Below, one piece after another: positions 41,563-50,011 of a stretch of DNA of 64,000 nucleotides. Made by a program: the position numbers and the translations under genes. The notes beneath the pieces are model-generated. The model searched no databases and was not told the DNA's origin. It was given only the letters and a program-made list of their open reading frames with translations. Numbering within the stretch: position 1 is the first letter of the stretch; every line of letters begins with the position of its first letter. This stretch comes from an uncultured Candidatus Melainabacteria bacterium (GTDB lineage Bacteria; Cyanobacteriota; Vampirovibrionia; Gastranaerophilales; Gastranaerophilaceae): assembly GCA_934692625.1 (NCBI GenBank), contig CAKUUC010000002.1, positions 124,001 through 188,000 on the forward strand, given 5' to 3'.

Positions 41563-42309
41563 ATGAAAAAAGCCTTCACGCTAGCGGAAGTATTGATAGT
41601 TTTAGGTATTGTCGGAGTTATTGCTGCATTGGCAATTCCGAGTTTATACAATCATTTTAAACAAGTTGAATTGCACGCTAGGTTTAATAAAACGTATGCC
41701 GTTATGCAACAAGCGTTAAAACTCACTTTGGGCGAAATGGGGCTGACATCGACTGCTGATGTGAGCATTTATTATGATACGGATAATACAAAATTTAAAG
41801 AAAATTTTGTTGGAATAAATAAAGTTTGGGAAAGTAGATTTGCAGGTGCGACAAAAGTAAAAGCTTCCACATATAAATTTAAAGGTGTATTTAAAGATTT
41901 TTGGGGAAATGGTTCTAGAGTTTATGGCGATACTCATGATTATTATTACTTGTTACCTGATGGCTCTGTAATTTCAGATATTGGTGCTAGTAAAAGATAT
42001 GGTAACGTTGCAGCGCTTGATATTTTCTTTGATACGAATGGTTTGCACAAAGGTCCAAACAGACTTGGTTATGATCAATTCTATTTTTATAACGAGGGCA
42101 AAACTACTATAGCTGCCGGTGATGTAGACTTTATGGTTGGCTGCGACCCATTTTTAACAGGGAGTCCAAATGGCTATTGGGATAAATTCAGAATGGCATC
42201 ATGTTCAGGGTATGCACTCAAAAATATAAACCCGTTAGACTCATCTAAAAAATATTGGGATAGTTTGTTTAAGCCTAAAAGTTGGTGGGAAGAGCTAAAA
42301 AATAAATAA
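41563..42309 (+). CDS. Type IV prepilin-like protein 1
   Basis: A 248-residue protein with a class III signal: MKKA then FTLAEVLIVLGIVGVIAALAI, with Glu at +5 after the predicted A/F cut. The hydrophobic helix is residues 5-27. The C-terminal domain has FFDTNGLHKGPNRLGYD and ends with NPLDSSKKYWDSLFKP. The C-terminal pattern recurs in the protein at 48693. Such proteins form pilus or type II secretion pseudopilus subunits, exported and cut by prepilin peptidase. AAGGAG precedes the ATG. Confidence 0.85.
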   Translation: MKKAFTLAEVLIVLGIVGVIAALAIPSLYNHFKQVELHARFNKTYAVMQQALKLTLGEMGLTSTADVSIYYDTDNTKFKENFVGINKVWESRFAGATKVKASTYKFKGVFKDFWGNGSRVYGDTHDYYYLLPDGSVISDIGASKRYGNVAALDIFFDTNGLHKGPNRLGYDQFYFYNEGKTTIAAGDVDFMVGCDPFLTGSPNGYWDKFRMASCSGYALKNINPLDSSKKYWDSLFKPKSWWEELKNK

Positions 42310-42363
42310 AAATATAACGAATAATAAAGTCCTTAAAACGCTTGTAAAATCTTGCTATGAAAC

Positions 42364-42515
42364 GACTCTGAAACTAGTTCAGGGTGACATTTTATGGTAT
42401 TCACATGTATTGGAAAAGTAGGTTGGCATTGCTATGCCAACAGCGTTATTCTATTATAATAGATTTAGAATAAGATTGTAATTAAAATTGCTTGATTTTT
42501 AATCTTTTCTCCAAT
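42364..42515. repeat. Short repeat block
   Basis: A GTCA hairpin on the minus strand (42364-42387), a GTAGGT palindrome (42422-42441) and a decayed nested repeat to about 42515 lie between the prepilin gene and the end of the kinase-like gene. Confidence 0.7.
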
Positions 42516-42528
42516 GACGAAACACTTG

Positions 42529-43389
42529 CTACACTTGGAAATTGTTTGTAATTTCGTAAATATATTGCAAAACTTTTGCAAAGTAAGCAAGGTCAGAATT
42601 GCCGTTAATAACTAAATCAGCTTGGTTTCTGAACGGTTTAACGTATTTTTCACCGGCATCAGCAATGTAGTGCCAATGTTTTAGGGCATTTTCCATGCTT
42701 TGGTTACGTTCTTTTACTGCTCTTGTCATAAATCTGTTTTTACGAAGTTCATTTTCTGTTTCAACGTAAATTTTTATATCAAAAACATCTTGGATATTGT
42801 TGTACATTGTTGCAATACCTTCTACAACAATAATCTTTTGAGAATGTACGTCCATTGCTTTCGGAACTGATACTCCTGTTCCGTTAGGCAAGTACATTGG
42901 CGCTTTTATGTCATTACCTTCTGACAGTTTTTCCAAATCTGCTCTTAACGTTTCTAATTGGAAACTTGATGGAGCATCTACGTCATATCCATTATCTCGC
43001 AAACTGTCAAAAGAGCCATATTTATTAATCAATGCAGAAATATCGTTAAAATAATTGTCCGTACTCAAAACTGTTACCGGCATGGATAATTTTTCAATTA
43101 CGCTTTTGATTTCGTGACAAATTGTTGATTTGCCCGATGCCGATTCGCCGGTAATTCCGATTAACAACTTTTTAGATGGGTTGTTGATGAGTCTTCTTGC
43201 AAATCTTTCAACAAAATTTGGATTGACCAAATTAAGTACCGGAGTTTCTTGTTTTTGGTCGTAAAGGTATAGTTGTCTAAATTTTGTTTGTAGGTAAAAC
43301 GCCAGTAATTCTCGACCTGACCGTGTATTGAAATCCGGTTTGTAAATTTTGTCGTTTGTGCTTAGTTCTTTTTCTGATAACACTAGCAT
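42529..43389 (-). CDS. Uridine kinase/phosphoribulokinase-family protein
   Basis: A 286-residue P-loop kinase. Walker A is GITGESASGKST at about residues 78-89. STDNYFND (about 110), the DAPSSFQLETL substrate segment and VVEGIATMYN (Walker B-like) follow. The family includes uridine kinase, which phosphorylates uridine and cytidine. The N-terminal 70 residues are extra compared with bacterial Udk of about 210 residues. The substrate is not certain. It ends directly at the repeats of the prepilin gap. Confidence 0.75.
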   Translation of the reverse strand: MLVLSEKELSTNDKIYKPDFNTRSGRELLAFYLQTKFRQLYLYDQKQETPVLNLVNPNFVERFARRLINNPSKKLLIGITGESASGKSTICHEIKSVIEKLSMPVTVLSTDNYFNDISALINKYGSFDSLRDNGYDVDAPSSFQLETLRADLEKLSEGNDIKAPMYLPNGTGVSVPKAMDVHSQKIIVVEGIATMYNNIQDVFDIKIYVETENELRKNRFMTRAVKERNQSMENALKHWHYIADAGEKYVKPFRNQADLVINGNSDLAYFAKVLQYIYEITNNFQV

Positions 43390-43518
43390 ATTCTTTCTTT
43401 TCTTTTTGGGTGTTATAGATTCTATAATACATGAGAAAAAACTTTTTTGCTAGTCTTGTGAAAATTTTTATTAAATATTTATAAAAATAATATTTTTGTT
43501 TGATTTTTGTTGAATTTC

Positions 43519-43547
43519 TTGACCTTGAATTTATCTGATAATATAAT
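43519..43547 (+). promoter_or_regulatory. Promoter of prepilin-like gene 2
   Basis: TTGACC (43519-43524), 17 bp and TATAAT (43542-43547). Unlike the other two prepilin promoters it has no TATGG repeat. Confidence 0.7.
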
Positions 43548-43591
43548 TAAGTGAAGTTAGAATTGGTTGAAAGTATAGAGAAAAAAAGCGT

Positions 43592-44284
43592 ATGAAATTA
43601 AAAGCGTTTACTTTGGCAGAAGTTTTGATAACCTTGGGTATTATAGGTGTTGTTGCCGCTATGACAATTCCATCTTTGATGAATACTATTTCTGATACAC
43701 GTAATCGTAGCCAATTTTTTAGAACTTATACTACATTACAACAGGTTTTGAAACGTATGGAAGCCGATGACGTTATTGTTGACCATACGACTTACGACAG
43801 ACAGCATAATCCGTTTTATAAACAGTTGTTAAAATATCTTTCAAATGCGACAAATTGTGGTGATAGTTATTATGAACCGTTGAGCGGTAATGGCTGTATT
43901 GATATAAATAATTCTCCTTATGTCGATTTTCGTGGAACAACACAACTTGCGCAGAATTATTTTGATGATGGACAAATTATTTTGGCAGATGGTTCAATGT
44001 TACTTATCGACCAACCTGGAGGACCTCAGTATTATATTTATGTCTTTGTAGATGTAAACGGTGTAAAATCGCCAAATAGGCTCGGATATGATTTGTTTGC
44101 GTTTCAGATAACAGATGATGGGCTCAAAGCGATGGGACTCCCAGGAACAGATTATGAAGAAACTTCAGAAGATTATAAGTATTGCGACAAGCATGGTACA
44201 GGTGGTGCGAACGGTATGTCTTGTGCTGATTTAGTGCTAAAGCGACCGGATTACTTCAAGTGGATTAAGAAGGTTACGGATTAG
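43592..44284 (+). CDS. Type IV prepilin-like protein 2
   Basis: A 230-residue prepilin. The leader is MKLKA then FTLAEVLITLGIIGVVAAMTI, cut after Ala rather than the usual Gly. The C-terminal part has FVDVNGVKSPNRLGYDLF, the same D-x-NG...PNR-x-G-x-D signature as the others. CGDSYY...GCIDIN suggests a disulfide. It lacks the YW..L..P end. No strong ribosome site is seen (TAGAGAAAAAAAGCGT). atpD follows 165 bp later with its own promoter region. Confidence 0.85.
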   Translation: MKLKAFTLAEVLITLGIIGVVAAMTIPSLMNTISDTRNRSQFFRTYTTLQQVLKRMEADDVIVDHTTYDRQHNPFYKQLLKYLSNATNCGDSYYEPLSGNGCIDINNSPYVDFRGTTQLAQNYFDDGQIILADGSMLLIDQPGGPQYYIYVFVDVNGVKSPNRLGYDLFAFQITDDGLKAMGLPGTDYEETSEDYKYCDKHGTGGANGMSCADLVLKRPDYFKWIKKVTD

Positions 44285-44449
44285 TGTAGTAAATTTTTTG
44301 CTTGTGTTCATTCTGTATTGATTTCAAAATCTATTAAGGAGAGTTAATTTTCGCCGATTGAATAGGGTGCATGTTTTTTTTTCTTGTTATATAATAATGT
44401 CGAAGCAAATTAGATTTGATTTTAATATTATATAAAAAGAGAGGTAGAT

Positions 44450-45859
44450 ATGGAAACTTTAATTGCTGCTGAGGGCATAATTACAAAAGTTATCGGACCT
44501 GTTGTTGACGTCGAATTTCCATCTGGAGATTTGCCGAATATTTATACAGCGTTGAATATTTATAACGATAACGGTGAAAAAATTGTAGCAGAAGTTCAAC
44601 AGATGTTGGGTTCTAACAGAGTAAGAACAGTTGCGATGTCTTCAACTGACGGGTTAAGACGTGGAATGAAAGTTATTAACACAAATGAACCTATCAAAAT
44701 TCCTGTAGGTAATGCTATTTTAGGTAGAATTTTGAACGTTGTTGGTGATGCAGTTGATAATATGGGCGAAATTAAAGCCGATACATATTTGCCTATCCAT
44801 AGAGAATCTCCAAAATTGGTTGACCAAAATACAGATATTGAAATCTTGGAAACCGGTATTAAGGCAATTGACCTTCTTCAACCTTATCAAAAAGGTGGAA
44901 AGATTGGTTTGTTCGGTGGTGCCGGTGTTGGTAAAACCGTATTGATTCAAGAGTTAATTCACAATATTGCCATGGCGCATGATGGTGTTTCAGTGTTCGG
45001 TGGTGTTGGTGAAAGAACTCGTGAAGGTAATGACCTTTGGAATGAGTTTAAAGAAAGCGGTGTATTGGATAAAGTTGGTCTTGTCTATGGTCAGATGAAT
45101 GAGCCGCCTGGAGCAAGAATGCGAGTTGGACTTTCAGCTTTGACTGCTGCTGAGTATTTCAGAGATTATTCAAAACAAGACGTACTTTTGTTTATTGATA
45201 ATATTTTCAGATTTACTCAAGCCGGTTCAGAAGTGTCCGCGTTGTTGGGTCGTGTTCCATCTGCCGTTGGTTATCAACCTACATTGGCAACTGAAATGGG
45301 TGAATTGCAAGAACGAATTACTTCGACTAAAGACGGTTCTATTACATCAGTTCAAGCAATTTATGTACCTGCTGATGACTTGACAGATCCGGCTCCGGCA
45401 ACAACATTCTCTCACCTTGATGCATCTACTGTATTGTCAAGAAATATCGCATCTTTGGGTATTTATCCTGCTGTAGATCCGTTGGAATCTAATTCAAGAG
45501 CGTTAGATCCGCACGTAATCGGTGAAGAACATTATTCTGTAACGAGAAAAGTTCTTGAAATTCTTCAAAAATACAAAGAGTTGCAAGATATTATTGCAAT
45601 TCTGGGTATGGACGAATTATCTGAAAATGATAAAGAAGTTGTAAACAGAGCAAGAAAAATTCAAAAATTCTTATCTCAACCGTTCTTTGTTGCTGAACAA
45701 TTCTCCGGAATTAAAGGTAAATATGTAAAAATTGAGGATACAATTAAGGGCTTCAAAGAAATCATTGAAGGTAAACATGATGATCTTCCTGAACAAGCTT
45801 TCTATATGGTTGGTACTATAGAAGAAGCGGTTGAAAAAGCAAAAACTATTGAGGTGTAA
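44450..45859 (+). CDS. atpD: F1-type ATP synthase beta subunit
   Basis: The catalytic beta subunit, 469 residues. Walker A is GGAGVGKT at residues 156-163. GERTREGNDLW, LFIDNIFRFTQAGSEVSALLGR and the DELSE-type LGMDELSEND motif near residue 387 are all normal. AGAGAGGTAG precedes the ATG. epsilon follows after 3 bp. The remaining subunits (alpha, gamma, delta, a, b, c) are not in this window. Confidence 0.97.
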   Translation: METLIAAEGIITKVIGPVVDVEFPSGDLPNIYTALNIYNDNGEKIVAEVQQMLGSNRVRTVAMSSTDGLRRGMKVINTNEPIKIPVGNAILGRILNVVGDAVDNMGEIKADTYLPIHRESPKLVDQNTDIEILETGIKAIDLLQPYQKGGKIGLFGGAGVGKTVLIQELIHNIAMAHDGVSVFGGVGERTREGNDLWNEFKESGVLDKVGLVYGQMNEPPGARMRVGLSALTAAEYFRDYSKQDVLLFIDNIFRFTQAGSEVSALLGRVPSAVGYQPTLATEMGELQERITSTKDGSITSVQAIYVPADDLTDPAPATTFSHLDASTVLSRNIASLGIYPAVDPLESNSRALDPHVIGEEHYSVTRKVLEILQKYKELQDIIAILGMDELSENDKEVVNRARKIQKFLSQPFFVAEQFSGIKGKYVKIEDTIKGFKEIIEGKHDDLPEQAFYMVGTIEEAVEKAKTIEV

Positions 45860-45862
45860 TTT

Positions 45863-46255
45863 ATGATTTTAAAAATTATTACTCAAGAAAAAGTTGTTTT
45901 CGAAGGGGAAGTTGATTCCGTGTTCACAAAGACTATCGATGGTGAAATCGGTATATTGAAGGGACACATTCCGACAATGACAGCTTTGGATATTGGTGTT
46001 ACTAAAGCAATAATTGGTGAGCAAGTTAAATTTTTCACTACAATGGGTGGAATTTTACAGTTCAAAGATGAAGAATGTTTGATTTTGACAACATTGGCAG
46101 AATCTGACGATGAAATCGATGAAGTTCGAGCAAGAGATGCTTTAGAAAGAGCAAAACGCAGATTACGCAATGCCGAAGCCCGTTTGGATGCAAAAAGAGC
46201 CGAGGCTGCTATTGCAAGAGCAGAAGCAAGATTGAAAGCGAAATTATCTCGCTAA
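45863..46255 (+). CDS. atpC: F1-type ATP synthase epsilon subunit
   Basis: A 130-residue epsilon subunit, which links the rotor to F1 and inhibits hydrolysis. The N-terminal beta-barrel starts LKIITQEKVVFEGEVDSVFTK, with the conserved GEIGILKGHIP. The C-terminal two-helix part is Ala/Arg-rich (RARDALERAKRRLRNAEARL). It is translationally coupled to atpD. Confidence 0.95.
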   Translation: MILKIITQEKVVFEGEVDSVFTKTIDGEIGILKGHIPTMTALDIGVTKAIIGEQVKFFTTMGGILQFKDEECLILTTLAESDDEIDEVRARDALERAKRRLRNAEARLDAKRAEAAIARAEARLKAKLSR

Positions 46256-46269
46256 GTTAAGGGTGATTT

Positions 46270-46923
46270 ATGACAGAAAATTTGAATAAATATATTGAAC
46301 ATACATTGTTAAAACAAGATGCAACAATGGCTGATTTACGTAAAACTTTCGAAGAAGCAAAAGTTCATAACTTCTTTGGAGTTTGTGTAAATCCTTGTTA
46401 TGTACAAGAAGCAAAGAAATCTTTAAAAGATACAGATGTGAAGATTGTTACTGTTATTGGTTTTCCTTTGGGGGCTAATACTACAGAAACAAAGATTTTT
46501 GAAACAATTAATGCTGTTAGAGATGGTGCAGATGAAATTGATATGGTAATAAATGTTACCAAAGTCAAAGATAAAGAAACTGATTATATTGTAGATGAAA
46601 TTCGACAAATAAAAGCGGCTTGTCAGGGACATAATTTGAAAGTTATTATAGAAACAGACTTATTAACAAAAGATGAGATTGTTTATGCTTGTGAATGTGC
46701 CATAAAAGGCGGGGCAGATTTTGTAAAAACCTCTACAGGTTTTGTAAAAGGTGGTGTTGGTGCAAAAGTTGAAGATGTAGAATTGATGCATAAAACAGTT
46801 GCTTCAGCCGGTTTAAGAGTAAAAGCTTCTGGTGGTATCAGAGATAAACAAACTGCACTTGATATGATAAAAGCAGGTGCTGTTAGACTTGGTACCAGTA
46901 GCGGTGTGAAAATTGTCGAGTAG
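46270..46923 (+). CDS. deoC: Deoxyribose-phosphate aldolase DeoC
   Basis: DeoC splits 2-deoxyribose-5-phosphate into glyceraldehyde-3-phosphate and acetaldehyde. The 217 residues show the Schiff-base Lys153 in FVKTSTGF, DEIDMVINV (proton relay Asp) and VKASGGIRD. AAGGGTGA precedes the ATG. It lies 14 bp after atpC in the same direction, an unusual operon partner, and a terminator follows. Confidence 0.95.
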   Translation: MTENLNKYIEHTLLKQDATMADLRKTFEEAKVHNFFGVCVNPCYVQEAKKSLKDTDVKIVTVIGFPLGANTTETKIFETINAVRDGADEIDMVINVTKVKDKETDYIVDEIRQIKAACQGHNLKVIIETDLLTKDEIVYACECAIKGGADFVKTSTGFVKGGVGAKVEDVELMHKTVASAGLRVKASGGIRDKQTALDMIKAGAVRLGTSSGVKIVE

Positions 46924-46944
46924 ATAATAATAAATTTATAACTA

Positions 46945-46984
46945 AAAAGAGCGGACTAAGGTTTGTTAGTCCGTTCTTTTTTTA
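46945..46984 (+). terminator. Terminator of the atpD-atpC-deoC operon
   Basis: AAAAGAGCGGACTAA pairs with TTAGTCCGTTCTTTT around a short loop and T-run. Confidence 0.85.
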
Positions 46985-47001
46985 GTTTATTTTGGGTCGT
47001 A

Positions 47002-47907
47002 TTATGCGATATTATTGAATTTCATACCTTGCATCATTATGTCATTTGCATAAGGGCTATTGTATAAGTTCCCGTTTAGCAAATCTTCCGGAGTTTTATA
47101 TGGAACGAATGGATTTGCTGCAAAAGGTACTGTTTGAGGTTGTTGTGGCGTTTGAATAGGATTTGCCATTCCTTGTTGTTGTGCTACAAGAGTTTGTGGG
47201 TCTATTCCCATTTGTTGAACTGTTTCTAATGCTTCTTGTTGCTTTTGTGCGATTTCGTCTTGTTTTTCTGTATAAGATTTACCTACTATTTTAGAAGTAA
47301 TCCAGTCACCTACCATCCAACCTACAAGGCTGCCTACTCCAGGGAAAATCAGAGAGCCTACTGCTGCACCAATAGAACCACCTACCAATCGGCTACCGGA
47401 TTTTGCAATTTCTGCAACACCTTGACCTATGCCTTGCTCTTTAGTTGCTTTGATTACATTTGGTAATTCTGTTGCAATTAAAATTAGGTTACCAATCAAT
47501 GGCATTTTCTTTCCTATGCCTTTAAATACGCCTTTTGTTCCGCCCCAGAGGCTGCTTTTGCCTGCTGCTTTTGCGATATCGGCACCTTCTTTTGCTGAGG
47601 CTTTGATAACTGATGGAGTTGATTTTAAAGATGCCAACATTCTTGACCAAATTGAACCTTTGGTTGCTGTGTTATGTTCTACAGAATGAACTAATGATTT
47701 TACACCATCTTTCAGTGCTGTGCCGACAGAACTTTTGATAGCGCCGCTACTTTTCATAGATGACTTAAAACTATCTACAGAACCTCTAACTAGAGTATGC
47801 GCTCCATCGTCAAAAATAATATCAGGAACGGTTTTTAAAACTCTTTTTGTTGTATTCCAACTTGGCATAGCACGATATGCACTTGTAATTGCTGAAACGA
47901 TACCCAT
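47002..47907 (-). CDS. Unknown protein with a glycine-zipper segment
   Basis: A 301-residue protein. Residues 130-205 are hydrophobic and Gly-rich with GxxxG spacing (GGSIGAAVGSLIFPGVGS, LVGWMVGDWITS), able to pack in or across a membrane. The N-terminal 120 residues are Ser/Lys-rich, and the C-terminal 90 are Gln/Pro/Asn-rich with ANPFVPYKTPEDL. No signal peptide is present. Glycine zippers occur in outer membrane proteins, phage holins and pore-forming toxins; which is meant here is open. Confidence 0.6.
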   Translation of the reverse strand: MGIVSAITSAYRAMPSWNTTKRVLKTVPDIIFDDGAHTLVRGSVDSFKSSMKSSGAIKSSVGTALKDGVKSLVHSVEHNTATKGSIWSRMLASLKSTPSVIKASAKEGADIAKAAGKSSLWGGTKGVFKGIGKKMPLIGNLILIATELPNVIKATKEQGIGQGVAEIAKSGSRLVGGSIGAAVGSLIFPGVGSLVGWMVGDWITSKIVGKSYTEKQDEIAQKQQEALETVQQMGIDPQTLVAQQQGMANPIQTPQQPQTVPFAANPFVPYKTPEDLLNGNLYNSPYANDIMMQGMKFNNIA

Positions 47908-48029
47908 AATTGTACCTACCTTTACATATAAAAATTTAACCTACACATCTTTATAAACAAATTTTTAATAGTGAAATTGCATAAAAATGAAAAACATTTA
48001 CAAAAGTTAATATTTTTTTATTTGCAAAG

Positions 48030-48480
48030 AAAAGTAGGTTGGCGTTGCCACGCCGACGTCAGAAATGAATGACGAAAGCTTTGCTGGGTTGCACCCAAAA
48101 GTCATGCCGAACAGCACGTGCAGTGTGCGAAACGAAGTGAAGGCACGATTAATGCGAGTGCGGAGATTCGGCATCTCTTTCATAATCAAAATAAAACAAA
48201 GAAATAAGACCCTAAAATCCTTGTTATAACTTGATATGAAGAGACCCTGAAACTAGTTCAGGGTGACCTTTTGAGTGTTCATTCTTTTCACAATGACGTA
48301 TCTCTTGCGATACACACTAATTGGTCATGCCGAACTAGATTCGGCATCTCTTTCATAATCAAAATAAAACAAAGAATTAGGTTCCTAATCCACTTGTTAT
48401 ATCTTGATATGAAACGACCCTGAAACGAGATTCAGGGTGACCTTTTGAGGTGTTCGTTCACTATTTTTATAATGACAATA
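48030..48480. repeat. Repeat block before prepilin gene 3
   Basis: Elements: GTAGGT palindrome 48038-48057; GTCA hairpin with long loop 48101-48179 (TGCCGAA/TTCGGCA), close to the one at 25028; GTCA minus hairpins 48243-48267 and 48416-48440; GTCA hairpin 48324-48352. They are joined by recurring linkers such as CTTGTTATAACTTGATATGAA. A frame of about 60 codons over them is repeat-derived. Confidence 0.8.
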
Positions 48481-48543
48481 ATTATCCTACTTTGTTTCAA
48501 TTTCTTAATAAATAATTATAATGTAACAAAATGTAAAAATTAT

Positions 48544-48621
48544 TTTAAAACCTCAAAAGCCTTGATATAATTGCTTTATGGTATGGTATGGTATGGTATG
48601 GTATGGTATGGTATGGTATGG
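48544..48621 (+). promoter_or_regulatory. Promoter with TATGG tandem repeat (copy 3, nine units)
   Basis: TTTAAA (48544-48549), 16 bp and TATAAT (48566-48571). After TGCTT, exactly nine TATGG units at 48577-48621. The region on both sides matches the promoter at 41297 closely. The upstream box is TAAC-AAAAT-GTAA. The repeat coincides with the expected transcription start. Confidence 0.75.
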
Positions 48622-48692
48622 GGGTGTACTTATGCGAAAAAATCGTTCATAATAAAAGTAATATGAAGATTTTTGGAGTATTTACATAAAGC

Positions 48693-49457
48693 ATGAAAAA
48701 AGCATTTTCTTTAGCGGAAGTATTAATAACCTTAGGCATTATTGGTGTTGTGGCGGCGATGACGTTGCCGTCATTTATCACCAGATATAAAATAAAAGTG
48801 CATGAAGCACAATTCAAAGTTGCTGATGAGATGATTCAAGAAGCATTAAAAAGGAGTCTTAATGAACTTGGGTACTCTGACGTTTCAGAATTGAGCGTAA
48901 GCAAAAATTCTCAAGGAACTGAGGCTGATAGTGCGTTTCTTAAACAACTCATACCAGAGTTAAATGAACATTTTTTAAACCAATTTAATGGCATAAAGAA
49001 GCTGCCTAGTTGTAGTGATATGCATTTTTATAATCATATTTATCAATATTATTTTTTCGGAGAACCACCTAATGGTAGGTGTTATGCTTCTGAATCATAT
49101 TCTATTAGTAGTCCTGAATATAACAGATATTTGTTACCTAACAATATCACTGTATCTGATGTGACTTTACGAGAAAAACCCGGATATACTTATTACCGTT
49201 TGGGGATTCAGGTTTCATTTGATACAAACGGTCCATATAAAGGTCCAAATCGTGTAGGACATGATATTTTTACTTATGTATCGAGCCCTGAAGCAACAGA
49301 TGTAATGTGTAATCCTACGATTGCGCACTCTCGTAGTTGGATGGGGTGTTACTTTTTTGCTAAGAAAAATCAAAGTCCATTGAATCCATCTGAGCCATAC
49401 TGGAATTTGCTATATACTCCATTAAGTTATTGGCAAAATTATAATAAGGATAAATAG
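48693..49457 (+). CDS. Type IV prepilin-like protein 3
   Basis: A 254-residue prepilin: MKKA then FSLAEVLITLGIIGVVAAMTL, Glu at +5, Ala before the cut. The mature domain has FDTNGPYKGPNRVGHDIF and the C-terminus SPLNPSEPYWNLLYTP, which both match prepilin 1. Cysteines in LPSCSDM, GRCYAS, VMCNP and MGCYF suggest two disulfides. GGAG lies 14 bases before the ATG. Transcription from the TATGG promoter gives a leader of about 115 bases. Confidence 0.85.
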   Translation: MKKAFSLAEVLITLGIIGVVAAMTLPSFITRYKIKVHEAQFKVADEMIQEALKRSLNELGYSDVSELSVSKNSQGTEADSAFLKQLIPELNEHFLNQFNGIKKLPSCSDMHFYNHIYQYYFFGEPPNGRCYASESYSISSPEYNRYLLPNNITVSDVTLREKPGYTYYRLGIQVSFDTNGPYKGPNRVGHDIFTYVSSPEATDVMCNPTIAHSRSWMGCYFFAKKNQSPLNPSEPYWNLLYTPLSYWQNYNKDK

Positions 49458-49488
49458 ATGTTTTCGCTAGTCTAGTTGAGAAAATCAG

Positions 49489-49960
49489 GTCGGTGTTGCC
49501 ACGTCGACGGCAGAAATGAATGACGAAAGCTTTGCTGGGTTACACCAAAAAGTCATGCCGAACTAGATTCGGCATCTCTTTCATAATCAAAATAAAACAA
49601 AGAATTAGGTCCCTAATCCACTTGTTATATCTTGATATGAAACGACCCTGAAACTAGTTCAGGGTGACCTTTTGAGGGTTCATTCTTTTCACAATGACGT
49701 ATATCTTGCTATGCTCACCAACCAGTCATTCCGGCCTCCGAGCCGGAATCTGTTTGCAAAGATAGTGCAAACTCGTTATTTAATTTGACAGATTCTGAAT
49801 AAGATTGCAATTAAAATTGCTTGATTTTTAATCTTTTCAGAATGACGAAAAACTTGCTAGGCACATCAACTGGGCATTCTGGTCTTCAGAATCTGTTACT
49901 TTTGCTGAGGTTGAACGATGTTATTTTACATGTCAGGCAATGCCGTGACCTACATTTTGA
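49489..49960. repeat. Repeat block after prepilin gene 3
   Basis: GTAGGT palindromes 49489-49508 (arms GTCGGTGT/ACGTCGAC) and 49932-49949; GTCA hairpins 49552-49580, 49644-49668 (minus), 49724-49754 (CCGGC/GCCGG) and 49870-49897; a nested repeat at about 49788-49846. No gene was found. Confidence 0.8.
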
Positions 49961-50011
49961 CTCTGAAATTTGTGTTCAATCTCGAAAAATAATGTTCCAT
50001 GCTGGCAAATG

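Noticed and set aside
48007..48189. Open frame of about 60 codons on the minus strand
   Set aside because: Repeat-derived; see the parallel frame at 25012-25212.
48577..48621. CRISPR or satellite array
   Set aside because: The unit is 5 bp without spacers; it is a simple sequence repeat at a promoter.
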